Part shown: in pieces, positions 1-9,629 of the stretch | Layout of the letters: the number at the start of each line of letters is the position of its first letter | Numbering within the stretch: the stretch's first letter is position 1 | Assembly (NCBI RefSeq): GCF_002968295.1 | Contig: NZ_CP134399.1 | Span: forward strand, 4,092,001-4,156,000 | Direction: 5' to 3' | Length of the DNA: 64,000 nucleotides | From: Mycobacterium sp. ITM-2016-00317 | GTDB lineage: Bacteria; Actinomycetota; Actinomycetes; Mycobacteriales; Mycobacteriaceae | Position numbers and translations under genes: made by a program | The notes under the pieces: model-generated | Told to the model about the DNA's origin: nothing | Databases searched by the model: none | The model's input: only the letters and a program-made list of their open reading frames with translations

Positions 1-578
1 TGCATGGCGTCGGCCGCGGCGTAGCGGGCCAGGCCGGCATTGGCGTGCTCCTGGAAGAACTCGTGGTCCTCGTACGGCACGCCGAGCATGTCGCTGATCA
101 CCCGGGTCGGCACGGGAAGTGCGAGCTTGGCGACCATGTCGGCAGGCTGCGGGCCCGCCAGGATCTCGTCGATGCACTCGTCGGTGACCTGCTGGATCAC
201 CGGACGCAACGCCTCCACCCGGCGGAACGTGAACGGCTTGGACAGCATCCGGCGGAACCGGGTGTGTTCCTCGGCGTCGGAGGTGAAGACCGAGCGCGGC
301 CGCTTGTCCACGGTGGACAGCATGTGCTCGTTCCAGTGCGGGAAGCCCTCGATCCGGTCGTCGACGCTCACCCGGGAGTCGGCGAACAGGGTGCGTGCGG
401 CTTCGTGACCGGTGACGAGCCAGGGCGTGGTGCCGTTCCAGATCCGCACCCGCGACAGCGGTGTGGTCTCGGTCATCTCCAGCATCTGCCGCGGCGGCGC
501 GAACGGGCAGGCCGCGGCACGCTCCATCGGGTACTCGGGGATCGCGGACACCGCCTGCTCGGCGAGCGTGTCTGTCAT
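1..578 (-). CDS. Cytochrome P450, N-terminal part (cut by window edge)
   Basis: Only the first 192 codons lie in the window. The protein begins MTDTLAEQAVSAIPEYPMER and shows the N-terminal half of a soluble bacterial P450: a conserved HTRFRRMLSKPF segment (helix C, heme-propionate contact) and a following FTFRRVEALRP stretch. The helix I, ExxR and heme-cysteine motifs would lie outside. The start ATG overlaps the stop of the upstream ferredoxin by one base (TGATG), so the pair is translationally coupled and the ferredoxin is the probable electron donor. It is the last visible gene of the long minus-strand operon. Known for the family: monooxygenation with electrons from a small ferredoxin. 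The substrate is unknown; context suggests a cyclic hydrocarbon acid or steroid-like compound. Confidence 0.9.
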   Translation of the reverse strand, partial: MTDTLAEQAVSAIPEYPMERAAACPFAPPRQMLEMTETTPLSRVRIWNGTTPWLVTGHEAARTLFADSRVSVDDRIEGFPHWNEHMLSTVDKRPRSVFTSDAEEHTRFRRMLSKPFTFRRVEALRPVIQQVTDECIDEILAGPQPADMVAKLALPVPTRVISDMLGVPYEDHEFFQEHANAGLARYAAADAM

Positions 579-775
579 CAGTTCTCCTCGATGTCGATAG
601 CCAAAGCCGGGCATGCGGCGGCGGCTTTGCGGATGTCTTCTGCGTACTCGGGTCCGGGCTCGGGAATCAGCAACTCGACGACCCCGTCATCGTCGCGCTG
701 GTCGAAGACCGCGCCGGCGTTGAGCACGCACTGACCGGACGAGACGCACCTGTCCTGATCGACCGTGACCTTCAT
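578..775 (-). CDS. 3Fe-4S type ferredoxin, P450 partner
   Basis: A 65-residue ferredoxin with Cys10, Cys16 and Cys55-Pro56. The middle cluster position of the usual CxxCxxC motif is not cysteine (CVSSGQC), which is the pattern of single [3Fe-4S] ferredoxins that serve actinobacterial P450s. The rest is acidic, as expected for a carrier docking on a P450. It is placed directly before the P450 and overlaps it by one base; one base separates it from the upstream TetR gene. Role: electron transfer from a ferredoxin reductase, not seen in this window, to the P450. Confidence 0.92.
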   Translation of the reverse strand: MKVTVDQDRCVSSGQCVLNAGAVFDQRDDDGVVELLIPEPGPEYAEDIRKAAAACPALAIDIEEN

Positions 776-776
776 G

Positions 777-1487
777 TCAGGGCAGCTCCGTGACCGGGGC
801 GTGCCACAGGCCGATTATCGCGTCGATCAGCCCGGACGCCGCGGCCTGCCACGACGTCCGCGGCACGGGCGAACCCTGCGCCAGCAGCCGCTCCCGATCC
901 GCGCAGGTGTGCATCAACAGGTTGCGGCCCATGATGTTTCGCTCCACCCGCACGTCGACGGGCAGATCGGGCAGACACCCGTTGATCCCGTCGAGCACCC
1001 GCACCAGCGACGGTGAGGACAACGCGTCCTTGACGACCATGTTGTGGTAGGCGGGATCGGTCATCACCTGGGCGGCGAAGCGGGCATACCAGGTCGGATT
1101 GCCCAGCGCGGCCAGGTGATCGGTCAGCGGGCACACCAGCGCGGCCACCCAGTCGCGCATGTCGGTCGAGGGCCCGATCTCCGCGATCCGCCGCTCACGC
1201 AGTTCCTCGATCGGGCCGCGATGCTTGTGTTCGATGGCGCGCACCAGGTCGGCCTTGGTCCCGAAGTGGTAGCCGACCGCGGCGTTGTTGCCCTGTCCTG
1301 CAGCCTCACTCACCTGCCGGTTCGACACCGCGAAGACGCCGTGCTCGGCGTAGAGCCGCTCCGCCGCCTTCAGGATCGCCTCTTGGGTGCTGGTCGCGCG
1401 GTCGGCGCGCACAGTCCTCGCACTCGTCACCCCCACAGTGAACCCGGTCACACCCGCTAAGTCAAGCGACTGATTTAAAAGTTCCAT
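777..1487 (-). CDS. TetR family transcriptional regulator
   Basis: A 236-residue regulator. An N-terminal HTH (AILKAAERLYAEHG ... VSEAAGQGNNAAVGYHFGTK) is followed by a helical ligand domain. It is embedded in the catabolic operon: 6 bases after the SDR and one base before the ferredoxin. The ATG at 1487 is kept because of this spacing, but the first 19 codons are AT-rich and unlike coding sequence; a GTG at 1430 would give a more normal N-terminus and leave 1431-1487 (holding a TTGACT box on the minus strand) as a promoter. It is one candidate for the protein that reads the GAGAAT-N3-ATTCTC dyads, but no such dyad stands before this gene, so that link is inference. Confidence 0.9.
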   Translation of the reverse strand: MELLNQSLDLAGVTGFTVGVTSARTVRADRATSTQEAILKAAERLYAEHGVFAVSNRQVSEAAGQGNNAAVGYHFGTKADLVRAIEHKHRGPIEELRERRIAEIGPSTDMRDWVAALVCPLTDHLAALGNPTWYARFAAQVMTDPAYHNMVVKDALSSPSLVRVLDGINGCLPDLPVDVRVERNIMGRNLLMHTCADRERLLAQGSPVPRTSWQAAASGLIDAIIGLWHAPVTELP

Positions 1488-1493
1488 GCCCGC

Positions 1494-2312
1494 CTAGCCG
1501 GTCGTCGGCTTGCGCGCGATGACCTTGCCGGCGACCGTGCCGCCGTCCACGGGCAGCACCGTGCCGGTGACATACCTCGACCGGTCCGTCGCCAGGTACA
1601 GCGCCGCCTCGGCCACGTCGTCGGCGGTGCCCTCCCGCTTCAGCGGACGGTCGTCGCGCATCTGCTGCCGGATCCTGGCCTCGAAGCGCTCCAGCCGTTC
1701 CCGGTCCTCGTCGGTGGCCGACGACGCCAGGATCGGCGTCGGGATGTTGCCGGGGGCAAGGCAGTTGACGCGCACCTCGTAGTGGGCGAGTTCGATGGCC
1801 GCGCATTTGGTGAAGTGGATGATGGCCGCTTTGGACGCGCGGTAGGTCGAAACCCCGCCGCCTGCCTGGATGCCGCCGATCGACCCGAGGTTGATGATCG
1901 ATCCGCCGCCGTGCTCGGCCATGTGCCGGGCGGCATCGCGGGTGCCTGCCATCACGCCGAGGAGGTTGACGCGCATGACCCGGTCGAACTCCTCGAGGTC
2001 CTCGTGGAACAGGCCCTTGCGCAGCGGACTGGAGATGCCCGCGTTGTTCACCATGACGTCGAGCCCACCGAGGGTCTCGACCGTCGAGGCCACGAGGTCG
2101 GCGACCTGCGCCTGGTCCGCGACGTCGGTGTGGCGGTAGACGGTCTTGGCGCCTTGTGAGTTCAGCTCGGTGGCGAGGGATTCCCCGAGATCGTCGCGGA
2201 CGTCGGCGATGACGACCCCGGCGCCTTCGGCGGCGAAGCGCTCGGCGATGCCCCGGCCGATTCCCGACGCCCCGCCGGTGACGACGACGACCTTGCCGAC
2301 GAGTTCGTTCAT
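1494..2312 (-). CDS. SDR family NAD(P)-dependent oxidoreductase
   Basis: A 272-residue classical short-chain dehydrogenase: TGGASGIG cofactor loop at 12-19, NNAG at 89-92, catalytic Ser144, Tyr157 and Lys161 (YRASK), and a C-terminal PVDGG. The start ATG at 2312 overlaps the TGA of the upstream hydrolase (ATGA). Family role: oxidation of a secondary alcohol or reduction of a ketone on a ring or acyl-CoA. Several SDRs in this operon and its neighbours suggest successive hydroxyl/keto steps. The substrate cannot be read from sequence. Confidence 0.9.
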   Translation of the reverse strand: MNELVGKVVVVTGGASGIGRGIAERFAAEGAGVVIADVRDDLGESLATELNSQGAKTVYRHTDVADQAQVADLVASTVETLGGLDVMVNNAGISSPLRKGLFHEDLEEFDRVMRVNLLGVMAGTRDAARHMAEHGGGSIINLGSIGGIQAGGGVSTYRASKAAIIHFTKCAAIELAHYEVRVNCLAPGNIPTPILASSATDEDRERLERFEARIRQQMRDDRPLKREGTADDVAEAALYLATDRSRYVTGTVLPVDGGTVAGKVIARKPTTG

Positions 2313-3130
2313 GTCTGCTCCTCGAAGAAGTCCAGCAGCTGCTGGTTGACCGCGGCGGGTTGCTCGATCTGCGGGCAGTGGCCCGCGTCGTCGATCACCG
2401 CGGAGCGGCCGTGGGTGATCTGCCCGGCGATCTCGGCCGCCCACCCCGCGGGCAGTAGTTTGTCGCCGCGCCCCTCGAGCACCAGGGCCGGGACGGTGAT
2501 GCGGTCGTAGGCCCGCGCGCTGCTCGGGGTGGCAGGCGGTTCGAGGCCCGGCCGCCGGAAACGCGCTGCGGCCAGCGATTCCCAGGCCCCCGGTGCGATG
2601 CTCGATTCGTACCGGCACCGGACGTAGTCCTCGTCGGCCGGGTAGGCGGGGTCGGCGAACAGCGCTGCGACGATGCGGCGCATGCCCTCGAGCGTCGCGT
2701 CGTAGTCGTAGAGCGCGGTGACGTGCTCGTTGCGCTGGATCTCCCCGCCGCCGCAGATGGCGACGAGGCTGCGGACCGGCAGCACCGGCTTGTCGGAGGT
2801 GGCATCGACCAGGAGATTGATGGCGCCCATGGAGTTGCCGACGAAGTGCGCCGACTCCACGCCCATCACCTCGCAGAAGCGGGCGATGTGCCTGATCCGC
2901 ATCCCGCGGCCGTCGGTGAAGTCCACCACTTTGGCCGATTCGCCGAAGCCGAGCATGTCCGGGGCCAGCACCCGGTACCGCTGCGCGAGCGCACCGATCG
3001 TGTGTTCCCAGCCGATCCTGGCGTTGGCGCCGAACTCGCCGCCGTGCAGCAGCACCACCGGATCGCCCTGTCCGGCTTCCAGATAACCGGTGCGCAGGCC
3101 GTCGACCAGCACCGTGCGCTGATCGATCAC
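2309..3130 (-). CDS. Alpha/beta hydrolase, C-C or ester hydrolase
   Basis: A 273-residue alpha/beta hydrolase with a GTG start. Oxyanion HGG at 29-31, nucleophile elbow GNSMG with Ser100, and a C-terminal DDAGHCPQIEQP carrying the catalytic His. The fold and the MDML-GFGESAK region resemble the meta-cleavage product hydrolases (MhpC/BphD/HsaD group), so it may be a second ring-fission hydrolase, but an esterase or enol-lactone hydrolase is equally possible. It overlaps both neighbours by four bases, in the middle of the operon. Confidence 0.86.
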   Translation of the reverse strand: MIDQRTVLVDGLRTGYLEAGQGDPVVLLHGGEFGANARIGWEHTIGALAQRYRVLAPDMLGFGESAKVVDFTDGRGMRIRHIARFCEVMGVESAHFVGNSMGAINLLVDATSDKPVLPVRSLVAICGGGEIQRNEHVTALYDYDATLEGMRRIVAALFADPAYPADEDYVRCRYESSIAPGAWESLAAARFRRPGLEPPATPSSARAYDRITVPALVLEGRGDKLLPAGWAAEIAGQITHGRSAVIDDAGHCPQIEQPAAVNQQLLDFFEEQT

Positions 3131-3729
3131 ATTCTGTCCCTGTTGGTCTGCGCGAATGCCAGCACCTGGGTGGCCAGCAGGTCGAGCTGGTTGGCCACGG
3201 CCCGGCCCTGCTCGGTGTCGGCCAGCTCGCCGGACTCATCCCAGATCGGTTCGGCGGAGTTGATGGCCACGCCCAGCGGTGTCGGCCATGCCCGCAGCGC
3301 ATGGCCGATACCGCGGAGCTGGGTCAGGGTGCCGACGGCCGCCTGCCAGCCGTAGGCGCAGCTGATGCATCCCCACGGGGTGTTGTCGAGGTAGACGCGG
3401 GGATCCTCTCGCAGATCCTCGATGTAGTCGAGCGCGTTCTTCACCAGACCGGAGACGGCACCGTGGTATCCGGGCGAGCCGACGACCACGGCGTCGGCAT
3501 CGCGCAGGTTCTCGACCAGTTCCAGCGCGCGGGGCGTGCGCTCCAACTCGTGCGGCGCGTACATGGGCAAATCGAGGTCCTCGGCGCTGAACAACCGGGT
3601 GCGTCCGCCCTGCCGCTCCACCGATGCCAGGCAGTAGCGCAGTGCGCGCTCGGTCGACGAGTTCGCCCGCAGTGTCCCGCCGAGGCCGACGATGAACGGC
3701 CGGCCGGTGCCGGTCACTTCCCCGCTCAT
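3127..3729 (-). CDS. NADPH-dependent FMN reductase family protein
   Basis: A 200-residue flavodoxin-fold protein. GLGGTLRANSSTERAL at about 14-29 is the FMN-phosphate loop, and VVGSPGYHGAVSGLVKNALDYIEDL is the characteristic central motif of the NADPH-FMN reductase (SsuE/ChrR-like) family. ATG at 3729 overlaps the stop of the cyclase gene. Likely role: supply of reduced flavin, or quinone or nitro reduction. A reduced-FMN supplier would suit the LLM flavin oxidoreductase in the same operon; this pairing is inferred from position. Confidence 0.88.
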   Translation of the reverse strand: MSGEVTGTGRPFIVGLGGTLRANSSTERALRYCLASVERQGGRTRLFSAEDLDLPMYAPHELERTPRALELVENLRDADAVVVGSPGYHGAVSGLVKNALDYIEDLREDPRVYLDNTPWGCISCAYGWQAAVGTLTQLRGIGHALRAWPTPLGVAINSAEPIWDESGELADTEQGRAVANQLDLLATQVLAFAQTNRDRM

Positions 3730-4724
3730 TTGATCGCGATCGGGCTGACGGGTGCCCCGACCGCACCGACCACCTTCAACGGCGGTGCGACGAGCTGGAA
3801 TTCGTAGACGCCGTCGGCGGCGCAGTCGGCGGCCAGCGGCCCGAGGTCCCAGTACTCGCCGAGCATCAGACCCATGTCGCGAAGACACAGCATGTGCATC
3901 GGCAGGAAGGTGCCCTCTACGCCCTTACCGGGATCGGGATCCTCGACCATCAGGTTGTCGGCGGCCACCGCGGCCACCTCGTGACGGTGCAGCCACGACG
4001 CGCAGGTCCAGTGCAACCCCGAACCGGCCTCGCCGCCGTCTCCGGTGGCCAGGAAGCGCGTCCACCACCCGGTGTGCACGACGACGATGTCGCCGGAACG
4101 GATCTCGATGTTCTGCCGGGCCACGATCTCGTCGAGCTCGTCGGGCGTGATGGGTGTGCCGGGCTCGCAGAACGTGTCGGCGCCGCGATGGGCGACGACG
4201 TCGAGAAGCACACCGCGCGACGTGATCCCCTTGTGGTCGACCTTCTCGATCCCGAGGTGGAATGCGCCGAAGCTGGTCACCGAATCCGCGGGAAAACCGT
4301 TGTACAGCTTGTCCTCGTAGTACACGTGCGACATCGCGTCCCATTGGGTGGCCGCCTGCAGCGGCATCACGATGATGTCGTCGTTGAAGCGGAACGGGTT
4401 GTCGGCGAAGAAGGCGCTCATGTCCGCGGCCACCGCGTTGCGCAGCCACTGCGGGCCGTACTCGACCAGCGTGGAGGCGTCGCCGCCGTCCACGGTCATC
4501 ACGTGCACCGGGTTCTGCCGGAACTTGAAGGCGCCCTGCGGTCCGCCCGCGCTGAAGTCCCCGCCCAGCGAGATCACCTTGCCCTGCTTGACCAGCCCAG
4601 CCGCCTCGGCGACCTTCGCGGGGGTGATGAAGTTGAGCGTGCCGACCTCGTCGTCGTCGCCCCACCGTCCCCAGTTACGGACCTCGTCGGCCGTCCTGCG
4701 GAAATCCTTCATCGTGCCGGTCAT
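3726..4724 (-). CDS. Cyclase family protein (kynurenine formamidase-like)
   Basis: A 332-residue member of the PF04199 cyclase/arylformamidase family. The metal-site region WDAMSHVYYEDKLYNG and the segment GDIVVVHTGWW are typical. Members hydrolyse formamides or lactone-like bonds, and some are found in aromatic and cyclic-ketone degradation clusters. A second ATG four codons downstream (MKDFRRT) is an alternative start. Four-base overlap with the FMN reductase; one-base gap to the upstream SDR. Possible role here: opening a lactone or another intermediate made by oxygenation; the substrate is unknown. Confidence 0.88.
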   Translation of the reverse strand: MTGTMKDFRRTADEVRNWGRWGDDDEVGTLNFITPAKVAEAAGLVKQGKVISLGGDFSAGGPQGAFKFRQNPVHVMTVDGGDASTLVEYGPQWLRNAVAADMSAFFADNPFRFNDDIIVMPLQAATQWDAMSHVYYEDKLYNGFPADSVTSFGAFHLGIEKVDHKGITSRGVLLDVVAHRGADTFCEPGTPITPDELDEIVARQNIEIRSGDIVVVHTGWWTRFLATGDGGEAGSGLHWTCASWLHRHEVAAVAADNLMVEDPDPGKGVEGTFLPMHMLCLRDMGLMLGEYWDLGPLAADCAADGVYEFQLVAPPLKVVGAVGAPVSPIAIK

Positions 4725-4725
4725 C

Positions 4726-5562
4726 TCAACTCCCCTGTGCCACTTCGTTGTCGCGGATCTGTGTGGCGATCCGCCGAGCCAGGATGCCTCCGTCGGTCCA
4801 CACCACCTGCCCGGTCAGGTAGCCGGCCGCCGGGCTGCCGAGGAACACCAGCGTCGCGGCCTGTTCCTCGGGCGTGGAGACACGGCCCAGCGGTGCGGTG
4901 AACGAGTCGAGATACTGCTGCCCGTAGGCGGCACGCAACTGGTCCAGAATCGGGGTCTCGGTGACTCCCGGTGCGGTGCAATTGATCCTGATACCCCGGG
5001 CGCCGAGATCGGCGGTCCGGTCCATACCGTAGAGGATGATCGCCTCCTTGGACTGGCGGTACCCGCCGTCGGCCAGCGCGTCGGGATGGTCGGCGCACCA
5101 TTGCAGCCCTTCGGCCACCGACGCGGTGGCCAGCAGACCCGCGGTGGTGGCCGCGTTCTCCAGGTACCCCGACGCCGCGAGCGACGACACGTTGGTGATC
5201 GCCGCGCCCGCGGGCATCCGGTCCAGGAGCGCCTCGGTGAACTGGCGCATGCCGAGGAAGTTGATCCGCACCACCAGCAACGGGTCCCCGATGCCCGAGG
5301 ACACCCCGGCGACGTTGAACAGCGCGTCCACGTCGCCCGGCACGGCGGCGACGGCGGCCTCGACGGAATCGGGATCGGCGAGATCGACCGGGACGAAATC
5401 GACGAGGGCGGAACAATCTTGCGGTTCCCGTAGATCCAGGCCGGTCACCCGCGCGCCGAGCGATGCGAGCTGGTGCGCCGTCTGCGCGCCGATCCCGGAT
5501 GCGCATCCGGTGACCACGGCATGCCTGCCGTCGAAGCGCACCAGCTCATCCAATGCGCTCAC
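4726..5562 (-). CDS. SDR family oxidoreductase
   Basis: A 278-residue SDR with GTG start. TGCASGIG at 18-25, NVAG at 83-86, and the catalytic pair in GGYRQSKEA (Tyr168, Lys172). A long insertion before the catalytic Tyr (YLENAATTAGLLATASVAEG) is the pattern of the 3-alpha-hydroxysteroid/coniferyl-alcohol dehydrogenase subgroup, which acts on alcohols attached to rings. One-base gaps to both neighbours. Together with the KstD-like gene it hints at ring-ketone chemistry. Confidence 0.88.
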   Translation of the reverse strand: MSALDELVRFDGRHAVVTGCASGIGAQTAHQLASLGARVTGLDLREPQDCSALVDFVPVDLADPDSVEAAVAAVPGDVDALFNVAGVSSGIGDPLLVVRINFLGMRQFTEALLDRMPAGAAITNVSSLAASGYLENAATTAGLLATASVAEGLQWCADHPDALADGGYRQSKEAIILYGMDRTADLGARGIRINCTAPGVTETPILDQLRAAYGQQYLDSFTAPLGRVSTPEEQAATLVFLGSPAAGYLTGQVVWTDGGILARRIATQIRDNEVAQGS

Positions 5563-5563
5563 G

Positions 5564-6883
5564 TTAGCCCGAGGCCTCCTTGACGGCCTTCGCCTGCTTC
5601 TCCTGCTGCGCGGCCTTGACCCGCCCCTCGTTGATCTCGGCCATGGCCTCCGGGATCTCGCCGGCGGTGAAATTGCCGCCGCGGCCGGTCGGCAGCCCGC
5701 CGAACGCGTAGTCCTCGTCGAACAGCGGTGCGTCCCAATGCTGCCGGCGCGCCTCGACCTTCTCGATCACCGGCTCCAGGCGCCTGGCCTTGTCCTTGAC
5801 CGCCTTCTCGTCACGTTCGATGAACTCGGGCAGGATGTCTCGGCCCATGATCTCGATGGACTCCATCGTGCCCTCGTGGCTGCGCGGGTTGAGCAGCAGG
5901 ATGATCTCGTCGACCCCGCTGGCCTCATAGCCGCGCAGGAACTCCCGGACGGTGTCGGGCGAGCCGATCGCGCCGCGTCCGGGCCCGTAGGCCAGGGTGG
6001 GATCGTCCTTGACGGCCTTCTCGTACAGCTCCCACACCCCGGTGCGGCCGGGGGTGTGCATGCCGGTCAGGTAGTAGTGCATGATCCCGAACGAGAAGAA
6101 GCCGCCGCCGATGCCGAGCCTCTTGAGCGCCTCGTCGTCGGTCTTGGCCACCATCATCGACAGGTCGCCGCCGATCGCGAGCAGGTTCGGGTTGATGGCC
6201 GGGGTGATCGGCGTGCCCTTCTCCTCGAACTCCTGGTAGTAGCCGTCCACCCGCTCCTTGAGCGCCTCGGGCCCGGTGTAGGCGAAACTCAGTGCGCCGA
6301 TGGCCTTCTGGGCTGCCATCTGCACCGACGAGGGGCGGGTGCACGCCACCCACACGGGCGGGTGGGGCTGCTGCAGTGGTTTGGGGATCACGTTGCGGGC
6401 GGGCATCTCGACGTGCTCGCCCTTGAACCCGGTGAACGGCGCCTCGGTCATGCACCGGATCGAGACCTCGAGGGCCTCCTCCCACATGGTGCGCTTGTCG
6501 GCCGGGTCGATGTTGAACCCGCCGAGCTCGGCGACCGAGGACCCTTCACCGGTGCCGAACTCGACCCGGCCGTTGGACAGGTGGTCCAGCGTGGCGACGC
6601 GTTCGGCGATGCGCGCCGGATGGTTGATCGGCGGCGGCAGGTGCATGACACCGAACCCGAGCCGGATGTTCTTGGTGCGCTGGCTGGCCGCGGCCAGGAA
6701 CATCTCGGGCGCGGTCGAGTGGCAGTACTCCTCCAGGAAGTGGTGCTCGGTGAGCCACACGGTGGAGAAGCCGGCCTTGTCCGCGAGCTCCACCTCGTCG
6801 AGGCCGTGCTGGAACAGCTGGTGCTCGTCGTCGTCCGACCACGGCCGGGGCAAGGGGAATTCGTAGAACAGAGAGATCTTCAC
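5564..6883 (-). CDS. LLM class flavin-dependent oxidoreductase
   Basis: A 439-residue luciferase-like monooxygenase: N-terminal [22 protein letters not shown] at about 43-49, and the GRVEFGTGEGSS flavin-binding turn. It is about 90 residues longer than a typical LLM protein because of a charged C-terminal extension rich in Lys, Glu and Ala. The family includes FMNH2- and F420-dependent enzymes; sequence alone does not say which. A Baeyer-Villiger type or hydroxylating step is plausible. It overlaps the KstD-like gene by four bases and is followed after one base by an SDR. Confidence 0.9.
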   Translation of the reverse strand: MKISLFYEFPLPRPWSDDDEHQLFQHGLDEVELADKAGFSTVWLTEHHFLEEYCHSTAPEMFLAAASQRTKNIRLGFGVMHLPPPINHPARIAERVATLDHLSNGRVEFGTGEGSSVAELGGFNIDPADKRTMWEEALEVSIRCMTEAPFTGFKGEHVEMPARNVIPKPLQQPHPPVWVACTRPSSVQMAAQKAIGALSFAYTGPEALKERVDGYYQEFEEKGTPITPAINPNLLAIGGDLSMMVAKTDDEALKRLGIGGGFFSFGIMHYYLTGMHTPGRTGVWELYEKAVKDDPTLAYGPGRGAIGSPDTVREFLRGYEASGVDEIILLLNPRSHEGTMESIEIMGRDILPEFIERDEKAVKDKARRLEPVIEKVEARRQHWDAPLFDEDYAFGGLPTGRGGNFTAGEIPEAMAEINEGRVKAAQQEKQAKAVKEASG

Positions 6884-8682
6884 TGCTGCTTACCTCCTAG
6901 GAGATTCGGGGCTCTGGGTGGTTCGTGTTCGCTGGTGGTCGATTCCGCGATATGCCGGGCTGCGACGTAGCCGAATGTCATCGCGGGTCCGATCGTGGCG
7001 CCTGCGCCGGCGTAGCTGCGGCCCATCACCGCCGCCGACGCGTTGCCGACCGCGTACAGACCGTCGATCACCGAGTCGTCGGCGCGCAGCACCCGCGCGT
7101 GTTCGTCGGTGCGCAGCCCGCCGGAGGTGCCGAGGTCGCCGAGGATGATCTGGAAGGCGTAGTACGGCGGCTTGCCGAGCGGATGCAGGTTCGGGTTGGG
7201 CAGCGTCGGGTCGCCGTAGTAGTTGTCGTAGGCGCTGTCACCACGGTTGAAGTCGTCGTCGTGTCCTTGCGCGGCAAGGGTGTTGAACCGTTCCGCGGTC
7301 CGGCGCAGTCGATCGGCGGGCACCCCGATCTGCGTGGCGAGTTCCTCCCAGGTCGAGCCGGTCTTGACGATGCCGGACTCCAGCCATGCCGCAGGCACCT
7401 TCCGGCCCGTCGGGACGGGGGCGAACGGCACCTTCGGAATCGGCAGGTGCCCGGCGACCACATACCGGTGGAACGATCGGATGTCGGTGATCAGCCAGCA
7501 CGGGATGTGCGTGACGCCGGAGCGCTGGCCCTCGATCATCGCGTGCGCGAAGTCCATGTAGGGCGCGGCCTCGTTGATGAACCGTTCGCCCTGGCCGTTG
7601 ACGACGAACTGGGACGGCATCATGCGCTCGTTGAGCATGAACTGCAGCCGGCCGTCGGGCCAGCAGATCGCCGGGAACCACCAGGCCTCGTCGAGTAGTT
7701 CGGTGGCTGCGCCGACCTTCTCGCCGGCCCGGATCCCGTCCCCGGTGGCGGCCGGGTTGCCGAAGCTCCAGTCCTTGCCGGGACCGGCGAGTTCACCGAC
7801 CCGGTTCAGCTCGGGCAGGTGCTGCAGGCGCCACTGCATGTCGTGGTCGAACCCGCCGCTGGCCAGGATCACCCCGCGCCGGGCCTGCACCCGCAGGGTG
7901 CGTCCGTTCTTCTCGATCACCGCACCGATCACCCGCGCGTCGGGCCCGTCGGTGTCGGTGATCAGTTCGGTCATCGGCGCGTCGAGCCACAGCGGGATGT
8001 CCTGCTGCTTCATCGCCAGCCGCAGCCGCGCCGACAGCGACTGTCCGATGGCGGCCATCCGGTCCCCGAACACCCGCGCCCGGAACATCCGCCAGATCAG
8101 CTTCACCAGCACGGCTTTGCCCCGCCAGTTCTGCCGGACCTGGTAGAACAGCCGCAGATCTTTGGGGGCGAACCAGATTCCCTTGGGCGCCAGCGCGAGC
8201 GGGGTCAGCAGGTTCTGCTCCTCGTCGCCGAGCACCCGCAAATCGATCTCGGGGACGTTGATGGTGCTGCCCAGCGCCGAGCCGCCCGGAAGCTCCGGAT
8301 AGTAGTCGGCGTAGCCGGGCTTCCACACGAATTCCAGCCAGGGACTGGCCTTTTCCAGGAACTCCATCATCCGGGGCGCGGCGTCGACGTAGGCGCGCAG
8401 GCGCGCGTCGCTGACCAGGCCGCCGGTGATCTCCTTGAGGTAGGTGAACACCTCCTCGGGATCGGGGCGGTAGCCCTCCCGGCGTTGCGACGGCGCACCG
8501 GGCACCCAGATGCCGCCGCCCGACAGCGCGGTCGAGCCGCCGAATCGCGGCGACTTCTCCACCACCAGAGTGTCCAGACCCGCCGATCGGGCGGCCAACG
8601 CGGCGGTCATCCCGCCGCCTCCGGAGCCGATCACCAGCACGTCGGTGACGTGGTCGAAGCGCGGGCCCGCAGCAGAACTCAT
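6880..8682 (-). CDS. FAD-dependent 3-ketosteroid-dehydrogenase-like oxidoreductase
   Basis: A 600-residue flavoprotein of the KstD/fumarate reductase family. [17 protein letters not shown] near residue 20 binds [16 protein letters not shown] and the C-terminal [17 protein letters not shown] match the KstD catalytic tyrosine-glycine region. KstD enzymes insert a double bond next to a ring ketone, a step toward aromatisation. The ATG at 8682 is preferred to the one nine bases upstream because it overlaps the TGA of mhpB (ATGA). Context with mhpA/mhpB suggests that it desaturates a cyclohexanone-type ring before hydroxylation and cleavage. The true substrate may not be a steroid. Confidence 0.9.
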   Translation of the reverse strand: MSSAAGPRFDHVTDVLVIGSGGGGMTAALAARSAGLDTLVVEKSPRFGGSTALSGGGIWVPGAPSQRREGYRPDPEEVFTYLKEITGGLVSDARLRAYVDAAPRMMEFLEKASPWLEFVWKPGYADYYPELPGGSALGSTINVPEIDLRVLGDEEQNLLTPLALAPKGIWFAPKDLRLFYQVRQNWRGKAVLVKLIWRMFRARVFGDRMAAIGQSLSARLRLAMKQQDIPLWLDAPMTELITDTDGPDARVIGAVIEKNGRTLRVQARRGVILASGGFDHDMQWRLQHLPELNRVGELAGPGKDWSFGNPAATGDGIRAGEKVGAATELLDEAWWFPAICWPDGRLQFMLNERMMPSQFVVNGQGERFINEAAPYMDFAHAMIEGQRSGVTHIPCWLITDIRSFHRYVVAGHLPIPKVPFAPVPTGRKVPAAWLESGIVKTGSTWEELATQIGVPADRLRRTAERFNTLAAQGHDDDFNRGDSAYDNYYGDPTLPNPNLHPLGKPPYYAFQIILGDLGTSGGLRTDEHARVLRADDSVIDGLYAVGNASAAVMGRSYAGAGATIGPAMTFGYVAARHIAESTTSEHEPPRAPNLLGGKQQ

Positions 8683-9629
8683 GACGTACACACCGCCGTT
8701 CGGATGGCGAAACCGGCGATGAGTTCCGGTGCGGCCCGGTAGAACCGGTTGCCGGTTTCGTAGTTGCCCTGCGCGGCCAGCGCCGCGAAGGCGGCCACCC
8801 AGGTTCGGACCTCGTGCGCGGAGTTGCCGGCCTGCGCGGCGATCCAGCTGTTGTCCCAGCCGTCCACCTCGGTCAGCCGTCCCGTGTCCAGAAGATCGAG
8901 GAATGCGGCGTCCCAGTCCGGGTTCAGCGGGGCGAGCGCGCCCCGGCCCGCGGCAAATTCGCGGGCGGCCTCGATCACCGCGGCCTGCCGCGCCTGTCGC
9001 TGCTCGGTGGTCATCGGCACGCCGTGCACGATGCGGTCCAGTGCGGCCGGCGGTGCGGTCGCCAGCGTGGGCACCGGCGGGTCGTGCGACAGCCCGCCGG
9101 ACCCGACGACCAGCACCCGCTTCCCGAGGCCTGCCAGATGCGTGCCGACCGCCGCACCGAGTGCCCGCACCCGGCGCATCGGGCCCAACGGGGTCGCCAC
9201 GGAGTTCACGAACACCGGGATCACCGGTTTGGCCGTGGCGTCGCCGAACAGGTTCTGCAGGGGTTGCACGGTGCCGTGGTCGACGTCCATCGCCGCGGAG
9301 ATCGCGACGTCGACGTCGGCGTCCAGCACGGCCCGGGCACAGTCGGTGGCCAGATCGGCGGGCACGTCCAACGGGCCGCGGTGGGTGCCGTAGTCACCGA
9401 CGCCGTCGGCCGCGGTGCCGATGCAGAAGGGCGGCATCGCACGGTAGAAGAACCCGTTGTAGTGGTCCGGAGAGAACGTGACGACCAGCTCGGGGTCGAA
9501 GTCGGCGACGAACTCCCGCGCGGCCCCGAGGGCACCCTCGATGTCGTCAAGCAGTGCCTGTGCCGGTCCCGGAAGGTTCAGCAGCGGACTGTGCGACATG
9601 CAGCACAGGGCTATCTGTGATCTGGCCAT
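8679..9629 (-). CDS. mhpB: MhpB-like extradiol ring-cleavage dioxygenase
   Basis: A 316-residue homologue of 3-carboxyethylcatechol 2,3-dioxygenase, close to the 314 residues of the E. coli enzyme. The LigB-superfamily residues are visible: His56 in PDHYNGF, His118 in DVDHG and His182 in [10 protein letters not shown]. It should cleave the catechol ring of a 2,3-dihydroxyphenylpropionate-like compound next to one hydroxyl, using non-heme Fe(II). The start at 9629 aligns with the E. coli N-terminus (CMSHSPL) and has a GGAGG ribosome site, although it lies 83 bases inside the end of mhpA. It overlaps the KstD-like gene by four bases. Confidence 0.93.
   Translation of the reverse strand: MARSQIALCCMSHSPLLNLPGPAQALLDDIEGALGAAREFVADFDPELVVTFSPDHYNGFFYRAMPPFCIGTAADGVGDYGTHRGPLDVPADLATDCARAVLDADVDVAISAAMDVDHGTVQPLQNLFGDATAKPVIPVFVNSVATPLGPMRRVRALGAAVGTHLAGLGKRVLVVGSGGLSHDPPVPTLATAPPAALDRIVHGVPMTTEQRQARQAAVIEAAREFAAGRGALAPLNPDWDAAFLDLLDTGRLTEVDGWDNSWIAAQAGNSAHEVRTWVAAFAALAAQGNYETGNRFYRAAPELIAGFAIRTAVCTS

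Noticed and set aside
6880..8682. Calling the KstD-like gene kstD outright
   Set aside because: Family motifs are clear, but no other core cholesterol-ring genes (hsaA-D, kshA) are present; the substrate may be a non-steroid cyclic ketone, so no symbol is given.
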